Below, piece after piece: positions 7,727-15,944 of a stretch of 36,389 bases of DNA (position 1 is its first letter; every line of letters begins with the position of its first letter). The notes under the pieces were generated by a model. The model was given only the letters and a program-made list of their open reading frames with translations. It was not told the origin of the DNA and made no database searches. Both the position numbers and the translations under genes were made by a program. This DNA is from [Clostridium] citroniae WAL-17108 (GTDB lineage Bacteria > Bacillota > Clostridia > Lachnospirales > Lachnospiraceae): assembly GCF_000233455.1 (NCBI RefSeq), contig NZ_JH376428.1:248330-284718 (forward strand), written 5' to 3'.

Positions 7727-9553
7727 TCATTCACTGACCGTACGTTCCCTTGCTGAGTCAGGCATATCGGTGCCCTCCTCCCCTGTTTTGCCATCGCCGC
7801 GGGGCATTCTGCCGCCGCCGGGCATCCCGCCTTTGCCCTCGGACATTTGGCCATCTCCGGCTGCATCTTTGCCTTCCGGCCCTCGGCCGTCCTCCGGCAT
7901 CCTGCCTCCAAAGTCACCCCCATTACCTCCGCCAGGGCCTTTGCCCATTCCTCTGCCGTTCATCTGCTCTCCCAACCGGGTCATGACCTGGTCCAGGGTA
8001 ATGTCCTGTTCCTCCCCTGCCGTGGACAGCTGATAGGTCTTTCCCTGTTCCAGACCCGGCAGGCTTAAGAGAATACATCCAAAATCCTTCTTTGGCTCAA
8101 ATGTGAGAAGCTCCCTGCCGTCCTCATCGGACAGGACCACCTGGGAACCGGCTGCCTGGTTTTCACTGTAAAACACTAGGATGGAATTCTGGGCAGATTC
8201 TTCTGAAAATCCCTGCATCATGCCGGAACTTCCCGCCGCTACGAATATACCGCCGTTTATGACTGCCGTCCCGTTATAATCCAACGCCCCGTCCCCGTTG
8301 CTTACAGGGCCGTTAATATAGGTTTCCCCGCCTTCCACGTACAAGTTTCCATTGGAATCGATCCCGTCCGCCATGGCATCCACCACAATGGTCCCTCCTG
8401 TGATCCGCACATATGCTTCTGGGTTATTCTGCATTTTTTCCCTCTCACTGTCCTGGCCGGACCCGCCGCTTCCTCCCGCGGCATTGATCCCGTCATCCGT
8501 GGACTTGATCCTGATGTTTCCGCCGGTTATATCCACCTTCAGCCCCTCCAGGCCTTCGTAGCTCTCCTGTATATCGATGGTGCCGCCTGAAACTGTCAGC
8601 CATGTCTCCCCGTGGACCGCGTCATCCCCGGCCTGAATGACAATGTCTCCCCCTTCTATGATCACGTATCCCTTTTCAGGATCCTTATCATTGTTGGATT
8701 TAATGCCGTCCTCCCCGGTCTTGATCTGAATCCTGCCGTCCCTGATTGTCACGGAGTCTTTGCCCTTCAGCCCGTCTTTTACAGCCGTTATGTTGAGGGT
8801 GCCGGATATGACCTTAAGATCGTCCTTGCTCCGCACCCCATTGCTGTAGTTTCCGTTGACTGTAAGGCTTCCCGTTCCGTTGATGGTCAGGTCGTCCTTG
8901 CTGAACACGGCGGCGTCAGGCTCATCCTCATCTGTGGATCCAAATATATATTCCGCACCGTCCGTCACTGAATTATCAGTTCCCTCCGCCAGGATCAGGA
9001 TGATTTTTTTGCTCTGTTTTCCATACACGGGGGATGTGTTTGCATTAGAAATGTGGAATCCGTCCATCACAAGCCTGACCAGATCGTCCTTGCCCGCATC
9101 CACCAGAAGCTGCCCGTCAAAATTCCCCCGCAGCACATAGGTTCCGGCAGCCGTTATGCGGATGGTTCCGTTTTCCGCCACCCCATTGTCCCCCTGGATC
9201 GTCACCTCTGATCCACTGCAGTCTATGACAGTGGAGGATGCCTCATCCCAGCCCGCATCCAGATCACTGTCGTCATATTCAGCTGATTTTCCGTGTGTGC
9301 CAGCAGCATCCGCTCCATCCGTCCCATTCAGATCCCCTTCCGCCTGGCCAGTGCCGCTTTCAGGCTGTTTGGAACCATCCTGTCCGGAATCCCAGCCGGA
9401 ACCTTGCCCGGAGGTTTCCTGGGTTTTACCGCCCCCGGCGCCCTCCCCTGTTCCTTTGCTGCATCCGGCCAGCTGCAGGGCCAGTATGAGTGCCGCCAGC
9501 GCCGCCGCCCATCTCACCTTTCTTCTGCCGTTCTGCCTTTTGATCTTTATCAT
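7727..9553 (-). CDS. Cthe_2159-type beta-helix carbohydrate-binding lipoprotein
   Basis: A 608-residue lipoprotein (N-terminal LAALILALQLAGC lipobox). After a Gly/Ser/Gln/Asp-rich linker (about 35-100), residues 105-480 consist of beta-helix rungs with recurring DGI/DGL and SGGTI turns (KDGLKGKDSVTIRDGRIQI, EDGIKS, DDGINA, ADGIDS). This matches the Cthe_2159 / DUF4353 family, described as a beta-helix carbohydrate-binding fold with acidic calcium-binding turns. The last 80 residues are glycine-rich and low in complexity (GMGKGPGGGNGGDFGG). It follows VTC and DUF4956 genes in the same direction, a combination I recall as recurrent in Firmicutes, so its real job may lie in envelope or spore-coat biology rather than plant cell-wall binding. 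Confidence 0.8.
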   Translation of the reverse strand: MIKIKRQNGRRKVRWAAALAALILALQLAGCSKGTGEGAGGGKTQETSGQGSGWDSGQDGSKQPESGTGQAEGDLNGTDGADAAGTHGKSAEYDDSDLDAGWDEASSTVIDCSGSEVTIQGDNGVAENGTIRITAAGTYVLRGNFDGQLLVDAGKDDLVRLVMDGFHISNANTSPVYGKQSKKIILILAEGTDNSVTDGAEYIFGSTDEDEPDAAVFSKDDLTINGTGSLTVNGNYSNGVRSKDDLKVISGTLNITAVKDGLKGKDSVTIRDGRIQIKTGEDGIKSNNDKDPEKGYVIIEGGDIVIQAGDDAVHGETWLTVSGGTIDIQESYEGLEGLKVDITGGNIRIKSTDDGINAAGGSGGSGQDSEREKMQNNPEAYVRITGGTIVVDAMADGIDSNGNLYVEGGETYINGPVSNGDGALDYNGTAVINGGIFVAAGSSGMMQGFSEESAQNSILVFYSENQAAGSQVVLSDEDGRELLTFEPKKDFGCILLSLPGLEQGKTYQLSTAGEEQDITLDQVMTRLGEQMNGRGMGKGPGGGNGGDFGGRMPEDGRGPEGKDAAGDGQMSEGKGGMPGGGRMPRGDGKTGEEGTDMPDSARERTVSE

Positions 9554-9629
9554 TTCAAACCACCCTTCTTTCCTTTTTCCGTCTTTTCGTAACTGTTCAG
9601 GACATCCGATGCCTTACTGAAACCTCCGG

Positions 9630-10304
9630 CTACAGGTTCTCATTTCCCGAATCCAGCCTGCCGCATACCACGGTCAGGTTCCCATTGCGGCACCGGATCT
9701 CATCCAGCAAAGCCTTTTCCACTTCCTGAGATTTAAGCTCCACATGATAACACAGCTCATACAAGCTTCCCATGTTCACGGTTCTCACCCGGATCATATC
9801 TGCCTTTTTGGCATATTTCTGGAAAATGTCGTCAAAGATTCCGGTGTAATCCAGATTTTCCGGTATGGTCACCTTCAGTTCTTTGCGAAGAAGCTGCCCA
9901 CTCATATCGGGAACCATCAAAAGCAGGATGGTGACAACTCCCACCACGGCTACCATAAACACGCCGATCCCTATGAACCCCATTCCTGTGGCCAATCCCA
10001 CTGCCATGGCCAGGAACACACTGCTGATCTCCCTGGCATTGCCCGGCAGGGAGCGGAACCGCACCAGGCTGAATGCACCCATCACAGCCACGCCGGTCCC
10101 CAGGTTTCCATTTACGATCATGATCACCATCTGCACAATGACGGGAAGCACGGCCAGGGTCATAAGGAAGCTCCGGCTGCTCTGGTTCCTGTACATGTGA
10201 ACGGCTGCCAGTATCAATCCCAGGGCCAGGGAAACAGTTGTACACACTGCCATATGTACCATTGTAATATTAGATGTTGTTTCATTTAAAATACTCTCAA
10301 GCAC
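9630..10304 (-). CDS. DUF4956 membrane protein
   Basis: A 224-residue protein of the DUF4956 family. Three to four hydrophobic segments occupy about 15-135 (MAVCTTVSLALGLILAAV, FLMTLAVLPVIVQMVIMIV, IGVFMVAVVGVVTILLLMV), with a conserved polar loop GAFSLVRFRSLPGNAREISSVF between them, and a soluble alpha/beta C-terminal domain. In-frame ATGs at 10325 and further upstream lack well-spaced ribosome sites. I choose GTG at 10304: AAGGAGG lies eight bases ahead and the GTG overlaps the VTC stop (GTGCTTGA), implying translational coupling. DUF4956 genes often sit beside VTC-type polymerases, and this protein could be a membrane partner for polyphosphate; its biochemical role is unknown. Confidence 0.82.
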   Translation of the reverse strand: MLESILNETTSNITMVHMAVCTTVSLALGLILAAVHMYRNQSSRSFLMTLAVLPVIVQMVIMIVNGNLGTGVAVMGAFSLVRFRSLPGNAREISSVFLAMAVGLATGMGFIGIGVFMVAVVGVVTILLLMVPDMSGQLLRKELKVTIPENLDYTGIFDDIFQKYAKKADMIRVRTVNMGSLYELCYHVELKSQEVEKALLDEIRCRNGNLTVVCGRLDSGNENL

Positions 10305-11067
10305 AGATAAGCCCTCCTTGTTCATATTGGGTCCGGCCGCTGTATCCCCCATTTTCCTCCTCAATGGCCGCCATCAGCATGGGATGGATGTATTTTCCAT
10401 AAAATGTTCCATACTTGGAGTAGGAAACCGGAAAGATCCCAAAATCCGCCAGTATCCTGCTAAACCACACCGGCATGGCATCCGTTATCTTGATCTCCAT
10501 CAGGACCATGTCCTGGGGCAAAAGGCATTTTCCATATGGTTCCACCCGCAGATCCAGTTCTCCCAGCCGTCCCAGGATATTTTGATCAAAGGTCACCCGC
10601 AGCTCCCGGTCCATCTGACAGGTATAAGCCGTCCTCTCATAGGAGATATAAGCCATGGGCCTTAACCCATACCGCTTGACCGTATAATCCACTTCCTTAA
10701 GGATCTGTCCCTCTTCCTTTGGTTCAATCCCATAATAGAGATATTTCCTGGCTGTCTCCAGGCTCATCTCCACTCTCCGCTTATACACCACGGACTCAAA
10801 CTTTTTTTTGATTTCCACAAATACAGTGGAGCTGTCATCTATTGATCCGCCGTAACAGCGCAGCCTTACCTTTTCCTTGTACACGGGCTTTTCTATGGAG
10901 GTGCGTATCAGCTCATAATCCGGCGTATCCAGATAAATATTGCGGATGGTATGGCGGCCATACACATCCATGTCCATAACACCGTTTAGGACCAGCATCA
11001 GACGCTGGTATTGTTCGCCTGTCAGCAGATACTTTTTCTCATGCCGTTTGAATACGATCTGTGCCAT
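10297..11067 (-). CDS. VTC-domain polyphosphate polymerase
   Basis: A 256-residue protein that is a single VTC domain, a triphosphate-tunnel fold. The N-terminus FKRHEKKYLL, then RNIYLDTPDY, YKEKVRLRCYG, VFVEIKKKFESVVYKRRVEM, SYERTAY and LMEIKI supply the expected alternating basic and acidic strands that line the tunnel. In yeast Vtc4 this domain makes polyphosphate from ATP. There is no SPX domain, as is usual in bacterial members. It is the first gene of a three-gene set with DUF4956 and the beta-helix lipoprotein, directly downstream of the Pit/DUF47 pair but separated from them by a terminator. A role in phosphate storage is likely by family and context. Confidence 0.88.
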   Translation of the reverse strand: MAQIVFKRHEKKYLLTGEQYQRLMLVLNGVMDMDVYGRHTIRNIYLDTPDYELIRTSIEKPVYKEKVRLRCYGGSIDDSSTVFVEIKKKFESVVYKRRVEMSLETARKYLYYGIEPKEEGQILKEVDYTVKRYGLRPMAYISYERTAYTCQMDRELRVTFDQNILGRLGELDLRVEPYGKCLLPQDMVLMEIKITDAMPVWFSRILADFGIFPVSYSKYGTFYGKYIHPMLMAAIEEENGGYSGRTQYEQGGLICA

Positions 11068-11149
11068 TTTCCTTCCTCCTTTACTGTTTCGTCCCCTTTA
11101 GATTAACGTGAAAATGTGTCAGGCTTTTGTAATATTTGTGTTGACAATG

Positions 11150-11193
11150 TGAAAAAAGGCACTGTCCCTGCTTTTATTCAGGAACAATGCCTT
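11150..11193 (-). terminator. rho-independent terminator after the Pit-DUF47 pair
   Basis: AAGGCACTGTCCCTG (from 11156) pairs with CAGGAACAATGCCTT (to 11193) with two internal mismatches, around an eight-base loop. On the minus strand the stem is followed by TTTTTTC. It lies 20 bases after the DUF47 stop codon and ahead of the VTC gene. Confidence 0.8.
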
Positions 11194-11213
11194 ATGGGAA
11201 ATACCTGCTTGCA

Positions 11214-11837
11214 TCAGGTATTTTTCATGATCACACTCTCTACAATATCAGCCACGTGCTCGCAGGCATCGCAGCATTTTTCCAAATACACATAGATCTC
11301 TCTCCACGCAATGATCTCAATGGGATCCTTCACCTCTGTGTGGAGTTTCCGCATGGAATCAATGAACATGCGGTCCCCTTCCTCCTCCAGTGCATTGATC
11401 TCAATGATCAGCCCATGGAGTGTTTTGGATTTCTTAAAGTCCGCAAATTCTTCCATCACTTCCTTCAGGGCATTGCAGCAGCGGATAATGACCTTTGTAA
11501 ATTCCACTGCTTCCGGCTTAATAGTATGTACATTGTTGATGTAGATACGGATCAGAACGTCCTCGATCTTGTCCGTCACCTCGTCAATGCTCTGGCTCAA
11601 AAGGATGATATCCTCACGCTCAATAGGAGTAATGAACGCCTTTACCAGAACCCCCATCATCTCATGTTTTTTCTTGTCCGCGTCATGCTCGATCTTATGC
11701 AGCTCATCCAGCTTGTCCTGCAAAAGGCCTGTGTCGAAGTTCATCAGGTTATCCTCCAGCATCTTTGCCGCCTCGCAGCCGCACTGGACACATTCTATAA
11801 AATTCTGAAAATAGTAGCTATCGCTTTTCTTAGACAT
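11214..11837 (-). CDS. DUF47 (PhoU-like) partner of Pit transporter
   Basis: A 207-residue all-helical protein of the DUF47 / YkaA family, related in fold to PhoU. Typical strings are KLDELHKIEHDADKKKHEMMGVLVKAFITPIEREDIILLSQSIDEVTDKIED, where the two E/DxxxD-rich helices are potential metal-binding sites. It lies 17 bases after the Pit gene in the same direction. DUF47 proteins are almost always paired with Pit phosphate transporters and are thought to modulate them. Its length fits the family norm of about 205-215. Confidence 0.92.
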   Translation of the reverse strand: MSKKSDSYYFQNFIECVQCGCEAAKMLEDNLMNFDTGLLQDKLDELHKIEHDADKKKHEMMGVLVKAFITPIEREDIILLSQSIDEVTDKIEDVLIRIYINNVHTIKPEAVEFTKVIIRCCNALKEVMEEFADFKKSKTLHGLIIEINALEEEGDRMFIDSMRKLHTEVKDPIEIIAWREIYVYLEKCCDACEHVADIVESVIMKNT

Positions 11838-11854
11838 CTCATCTTCTCCTTATC

Positions 11855-12913
11855 CTAACCGTGGAACAGCATCATAAACAGCTTTGCTATGAAGAATCCT
11901 ATGATACCGCAGCCCGGAAACGTCATGATCCAGGTCATTACCATATCCTTGACAACACTGAAATTAATGGCTGAAAGACGCTTCACCGCACCCACTCCCA
12001 TGATCGCAGTGGTTTTTGTGTGGGTGGTGCTCACCGGGATTCCAAACATCGAAAAGCCCAGCAGACAGGCCGCTCCTGCCATATCCGCCGAAAAGCCCTG
12101 GTATTTCTCCAGGCGGACCATATCCATTCCCACTGACTTGATGATCTTTTTTCCGCCAATGGACGTTCCAAGAGCCATGGCCGCAGACCCCAGAAGAAGC
12201 ATCCACAGCGGGAACTCTACCCCTGCCGTGCTGCTGCTTCCGTTCACCATACAGATTCCAAGAAGCATGACACCCATAAACTTCTGTCCGTCCTGTGCGC
12301 CGTGCATAAAGGCCATGGCCGCCGCACCGGCGATCTGTGCGTACCGGAAAAACCCTGTGGTCCTGCGCCTGTCCATATTCCGGCAGGTCCAGGAGACCAG
12401 CTTACAGGAAAGATATCCGCTTGAAAATCCCAATACCACGGAAAAGACCAGACCATAGACCACCTTCATCCACTCAGAAGCATTGATGGCGGAGAACCCG
12501 CCGCGGATCGCCACAGCCGCTCCTGTAAGGCCTGCGATCAATGCATGGCTCTCACTGGTGGGACAGCCGATGGATACTGCGAAGGATGACCACACCACAA
12601 TGGAAAACAGAGCCGCACACAGCGCAATCAAGGCAATGGAAGTATCATCACCAAAATTAACCATGTTGGTGATGGTGGACGCAACCGTGGCATTGATCAT
12701 GGTCATGACAACAATTCCGGCGCAGTTACAGACAGCAGCCATGACAATGGCGACATTTACATCCAGGGACCTGGTGGACACACAGGTCGCAATGGCATTG
12801 GGTGCATCCGTGATACCATTTACACAGATAACCCCCAAGGTCAGAAGGACTGTGATCAGCAAGGCCGGATTCGTCACTAACTGTTGCAGGAAAAAGGAAA
12901 ACGACATATCCAT
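11855..12913 (-). CDS. pit: Pit family inorganic phosphate transporter
   Basis: A 352-residue membrane protein of the Pit (PHO4) family, a low-affinity metal-phosphate symporter. The two family signatures appear as GITDAPNAIATCVSTRSL (about 30-48, for the usual GANDxxNA) and FMHGAQDGQKFMGVML in the second half (for HGANDAQ). About ten hydrophobic helices are visible. The family's repeated halves are separated by a short basic loop (CRNMDRRRTTGF). With DUF47 it forms a two-gene transcript ending at the terminator near 11156-11193. The phosphate brought in could feed the VTC polymerase encoded next. The first Asn of the usual GAND string is Thr in the first copy. Confidence 0.93.
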   Translation of the reverse strand: MDMSFSFFLQQLVTNPALLITVLLTLGVICVNGITDAPNAIATCVSTRSLDVNVAIVMAAVCNCAGIVVMTMINATVASTITNMVNFGDDTSIALIALCAALFSIVVWSSFAVSIGCPTSESHALIAGLTGAAVAIRGGFSAINASEWMKVVYGLVFSVVLGFSSGYLSCKLVSWTCRNMDRRRTTGFFRYAQIAGAAAMAFMHGAQDGQKFMGVMLLGICMVNGSSSTAGVEFPLWMLLLGSAAMALGTSIGGKKIIKSVGMDMVRLEKYQGFSADMAGAACLLGFSMFGIPVSTTHTKTTAIMGVGAVKRLSAINFSVVKDMVMTWIMTFPGCGIIGFFIAKLFMMLFHG

Positions 12914-12983
12914 AATTCTTTTTTACCTACTCTCTCATTCTTTTACTTTATCTTTACGTAAATTTTACATACTCACGATTTTT

Positions 12984-13012
12984 ATTCTAGCACGGTTTTA
13001 TATCGGAGTAAA
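12984..13012 (-). promoter_or_regulatory. candidate promoter of the Pit-DUF47 pair
   Basis: On the minus strand TTTACT (13012-13007), 17 bases, TAGAAT (12989-12984), about 70 bases ahead of the Pit ATG at 12913. Both boxes match consensus at four to five positions. I did not find a clear Pho-box direct repeat. Confidence 0.45.
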
Positions 13013-13065
13013 GTTTTTATTTCATTAATATAAGGGGGAAATGTTCAAATTTTGATAATAGGAAA

Positions 13066-13097
13066 GCCGGCATTATCCAACATCGGATAATACCGGC
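13066..13097 (-). terminator. candidate terminator of the nickel/lar operon
   Basis: GCCGGCATTATCC (13066-13078) and GGATAATACCGGC (13085-13097) form a 13-bp stem with one wobble pair and a six-base loop, 45 bases after the last gene of the operon. On the minus strand only TTTCC follows, so the T run is weak; the stem is strong and has no other obvious purpose. Confidence 0.65.
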
Positions 13098-13141
13098 ATT
13101 TGCATTGATTTCCTTATACATAAGTGGTCAATACGATATGT

Positions 13142-13501
13142 CTATCCTTTTGACTTGTTGATCATAAATGACTGCAATGACTTCTCTATATTGAGACGTT
13201 CATAAAAGCCTTCCGCTTCCGGCTGAGCGCCAAAAAACAGGGATGTTGGGGAAATGTCCGCTGCACGGTCCATCAGTTCTCTGCCTATCCCCTGTTTTCG
13301 GTATTCTTTCAGGACAAGTACTTCCGATATGGTGCCGAACAGATAGCCGTCACTTAATATACGGATACAGCCCACCAGCTTATCATGATCCCATGCAGTG
13401 ATATTGATCGTTTTGTCAATGGCCTTTTGCATCCTCTCATTATCATAGGAACCGGGCCACACTTGATTGGACCTGTTATCTGTTTTCTTCAATCCCAACA
13501 T
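13142..13501 (-). CDS. GNAT family N-acetyltransferase
   Basis: A 119-residue acetyltransferase domain. The acetyl-CoA binding motif is EYRKQGIGRELMDRA, preceded by the strand GTISEVLVLKEYR; the end FGAQPEAEGFYERLNIEKS is the usual GNAT motif B. Substrate unknown. The ATG at 13501 has AGGAAG seven bases upstream and overlaps the end of larE by 26 bases, so it is probably translated from the nickel/lar transcript, as its last gene. Nothing known about pincer-cofactor synthesis needs an acetyltransferase, so it may simply be a passenger. Confidence 0.82.
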   Translation of the reverse strand: MLGLKKTDNRSNQVWPGSYDNERMQKAIDKTINITAWDHDKLVGCIRILSDGYLFGTISEVLVLKEYRKQGIGRELMDRAADISPTSLFFGAQPEAEGFYERLNIEKSLQSFMINKSKG

Positions 13502-14291
13502 CCATACTTCCTGAACGGAATCCCTCCATATCCAGGGTCACATAGGTAAATCCCAGCATTTTCAGCCTGCGGACCACTTCCTCCCTCATCTCCAGCAGGC
13601 TGGGAAATGCGCTCTGGTCCACCTCCAGCCTGGCGATCTGGCCATGAAGGCGCAGCCGTACATTGCCCCCTAAAACGCTCTTAAGGTACTCCTCCCCATG
13701 GGCGATCCGCTCCAGCACCCCATAGTCAATTTTTGTATTATACGGCAGCCTGGTAGCCATGCAGGGGGTGGAGGGCCTTGATGCCACAGAGATATTGTAC
13801 TCGGCGGCCATCTCTTTAACCATCTCCTTTGTAATATGCAGCTCCGCCAGAGGGCTTATGATCCCCAGTTCCCTCAGTGCATGGATTCCCGGACGGTACA
13901 CGTGCATGTCATCCTCGTTGGTGCCGTCCAGGATCCAGCGGACCCCCTTTTCCTGTGCCAGATCCTTCAGCGTCATAAATAGATGGCGCTTGCACAGATA
14001 ACAGCGGTTTACGGGGTTGAAGCGTATTTCCTCCTGCTCCAGTTCATCCACCTTTATGACCTGGTGGATTCCCCCCAGCTCACCGGCCACCCGCCTGGCG
14101 ATCTCCAGGTCACAGGATGGGTGGAGCCTGCTGTCAAATGTCACTGCGTACACCCGTTTCCCTGTTTCGGCAGCCGCGTCAGCCGCCAGTTTAAGGAGCA
14201 GGCTTGAATCCACTCCCCCGGAAAACGCAAGGCAGATATCCTCTGATGCCAGTTCCCTCATCCTGTAATGGAGCATTTCCCTTTCATTCAT
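13476..14291 (-). CDS. larE: LarE, pincer cofactor sulfur transferase, three-cysteine form
   Basis: A 271-residue PP-loop enzyme. The ATP pyrophosphatase motif is SGGVDSS (24-30), followed by the family string TFDSRLHPSCDLEIA. LarE adenylates the biscarboxylated precursor and inserts sulfur to make the dithiocarboxylate that holds nickel. In Lactobacillus plantarum one Cys (176) is sacrificed per reaction. Here C177 (RPSTPCMATRLPY) sits at the matching place and a CxxC pair C97/C100 (NRCYLCK) is added. This three-Cys arrangement is the one reported for LarE proteins that bind a [4Fe-4S] cluster and use it for sulfur transfer, as in Thermotoga maritima. It starts two bases after larC ends and is probably catalytic rather than sacrificial. 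Confidence 0.92.
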   Translation of the reverse strand: MNEREMLHYRMRELASEDICLAFSGGVDSSLLLKLAADAAAETGKRVYAVTFDSRLHPSCDLEIARRVAGELGGIHQVIKVDELEQEEIRFNPVNRCYLCKRHLFMTLKDLAQEKGVRWILDGTNEDDMHVYRPGIHALRELGIISPLAELHITKEMVKEMAAEYNISVASRPSTPCMATRLPYNTKIDYGVLERIAHGEEYLKSVLGGNVRLRLHGQIARLEVDQSAFPSLLEMREEVVRRLKMLGFTYVTLDMEGFRSGSMDVGIEENR

Positions 14292-14293
14292 AT

Positions 14294-15943
14294 TTACAAT
14301 CCTCTCCCCTGTGCTTCCATCTGCACTTCCCGGTATACGGTCATAAAGTCCCGCCCTGTTTCACGGCAGATGCGGCGCACACTCTCATACTCCGGATAAT
14401 AAAATCTCTTATCCTTATAGGTGCATACCTTTACCTCCGCCTGGCCGCAGTCCATGTCCACACTCATCTTTTCCCTGGAAAGCACGGTCCTTGTCACCGG
14501 GTACTGTCTGATCCCAATGGTCGTGGTATGAATCAGTATGATATCCTCCAGCTTTTCCCGGTCCTCTTTCCTGCACAGCACGGACAGAGTGTACGCCGGC
14601 CTGTTCTTTTTCATAAAGATCGGTGTATACCACACATCCGCAGCCCCTGCCTCTAAAAGCAGTTCCATTGTAAAGCCCAGGATCTCTCCTGTACAGTCAT
14701 CCAGATTGGTCTCCACCATCCACATGGAACAGCCATTCCGGGAGGTTTCCCCTGCCGTGTCTCTGTCATAGCCCAGGTCTTTGTCATAGCCCGGGCCTTT
14801 CCCATGATCCGTCTCCTTGTCTGCTTGCGATGTCTCCATCAACATGGCGCGGAGCACATTGGCCTGTTTAAATACCCGGTTTCCTGCTCCCATTCCGATT
14901 TTAAGGATCCGGCAGGAATCCGGCAGATGATCCATGGTGCGCAGCGCAGCCGCGATCGCTGCCCCGGTAGGGGTGACCATCTCCCCGTCATTGTCCGTAA
15001 GCCTGAGATCCAGCCCATAAGCTGATGCAATATTGGCCGTGGCCGGAACGGGAACAGGGAGGATCCCATGCTGGCAATGTACATGGCCATGTCCCTCAGA
15101 CAAGGGTGACACCACCACGTCCTCCACTCCCAGGTTGTCCACACACACCGCCACACTGATGATATCCACAATGGAATCAATGGCTCCCACTTCGTGGAAA
15201 TGCACCTGTTCCAGCGGCAGACCATGGGCCCTGGACTCTGCCTCGGCCACGATCCTGAACATCCGGCGTGCTAAATCCTTCACATGGTCATTGGATTCCA
15301 GCCTGTCGATGATCTGGTATATGTCAAAAAGATTTCTGTGCACATGGCCATGGTCATCTCCGTGGGAATGAGAATGCTCATGGGGGTGTTCGTGGCTATG
15401 GGAATGTTCATGGCTATGGGAATGTTCATGCTCGTGGATCTCCTCATGGGGATGGACATGCTCATGGATCTCCCACTGGTCATGAGTATGGGACTGCGCC
15501 TCTGCATGATGGTGGCTGTGCTCATGCCCTTCCTCATGTTCATGGCTGTGCTCATGGCCCTCCCCATGATCATGGCTGTGCCCATGCCCTTCCTCATGAT
15601 CATGGCTGTGCCCATGCCCTTCCCCATGACCATGGCTGTGCCCATGCCCTTCCCCATGCTCATGACTGTGCCCATGCCCTTCCCCATGCTCATGACTGTG
15701 CTCATGCCCTTCCCCATGTTCATGACTATGCCCATGTCCGTCCTTTTCCAAATGCACATCAAAATCATAGGAATCCAGCCCGCACACGTTCTTCCGCCCA
15801 AAATGCAGATGATATCCGCCCACTCCCAGGCTTCCAAGGGCGTGTTCCAACACATGCCTGTCCGCGCCCAGATCCAAAAGCGCCCCAACCGTCATATCTC
15901 CGCTGATCCCTGAATTACATTCCAAATACAATATCTTTCCCAT
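14294..15943 (-). CDS. larC: LarC nickel insertase with large His-rich insertion
   Basis: A 549-residue LarC (DUF111 family), the CTP-dependent enzyme that inserts nickel into the pincer nucleotide. The N-terminal LYLECNSGISGDMTVGALLDLGA and the middle VHFHEVGAIDSIVDIISVAV, plus ETNLDDCTGEILGFTMELLLEAGA and YTLSVLCR near the C-terminus, are family landmarks. Residues 70-202 form an inserted His-rich stretch with 55 His in 133 residues, including eight tandem ten-residue units of the pattern GHSHEHGEGH. Without the insertion the length is near the usual 400-420. In L. plantarum larC needs a ribosomal frameshift to join two frames; here one frame covers both parts. The gene lies one base after larB. 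Confidence 0.93.
   Translation of the reverse strand: MGKILYLECNSGISGDMTVGALLDLGADRHVLEHALGSLGVGGYHLHFGRKNVCGLDSYDFDVHLEKDGHGHSHEHGEGHEHSHEHGEGHGHSHEHGEGHGHSHGHGEGHGHSHDHEEGHGHSHDHGEGHEHSHEHEEGHEHSHHHAEAQSHTHDQWEIHEHVHPHEEIHEHEHSHSHEHSHSHEHPHEHSHSHGDDHGHVHRNLFDIYQIIDRLESNDHVKDLARRMFRIVAEAESRAHGLPLEQVHFHEVGAIDSIVDIISVAVCVDNLGVEDVVVSPLSEGHGHVHCQHGILPVPVPATANIASAYGLDLRLTDNDGEMVTPTGAAIAAALRTMDHLPDSCRILKIGMGAGNRVFKQANVLRAMLMETSQADKETDHGKGPGYDKDLGYDRDTAGETSRNGCSMWMVETNLDDCTGEILGFTMELLLEAGAADVWYTPIFMKKNRPAYTLSVLCRKEDREKLEDIILIHTTTIGIRQYPVTRTVLSREKMSVDMDCGQAEVKVCTYKDKRFYYPEYESVRRICRETGRDFMTVYREVQMEAQGRGL
15494..15733 (-). repeat. 30-bp tandem repeats encoding His-rich decapeptides in larC
   Basis: Eight in-frame units of 30 bases encode the decapeptides at LarC residues 71-150. 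Neighbouring copies differ mainly at E/D and G/E codons, with the SH dipeptide conserved in all. The His-rich coding continues less regularly to 15338. The array is expected to vary in copy number between strains by slippage in multiples of 30 bases without breaking the frame. Confidence 0.85.
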
Positions 15944-15944
15944 T

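Noticed and set aside
15494..15733. CRISPR array
   Set aside because: The regular repeats are in-frame protein coding units of larC without unique spacers; the 17-bp and 13-bp arrays likewise lack spacers.
15284..15913. Long plus-strand and shifted minus-strand frames rich in Met/Pro/Gly over larC
   Set aside because: They are shadows of the His-rich repeats (CAT/ATG periodicity) with no ribosome site.
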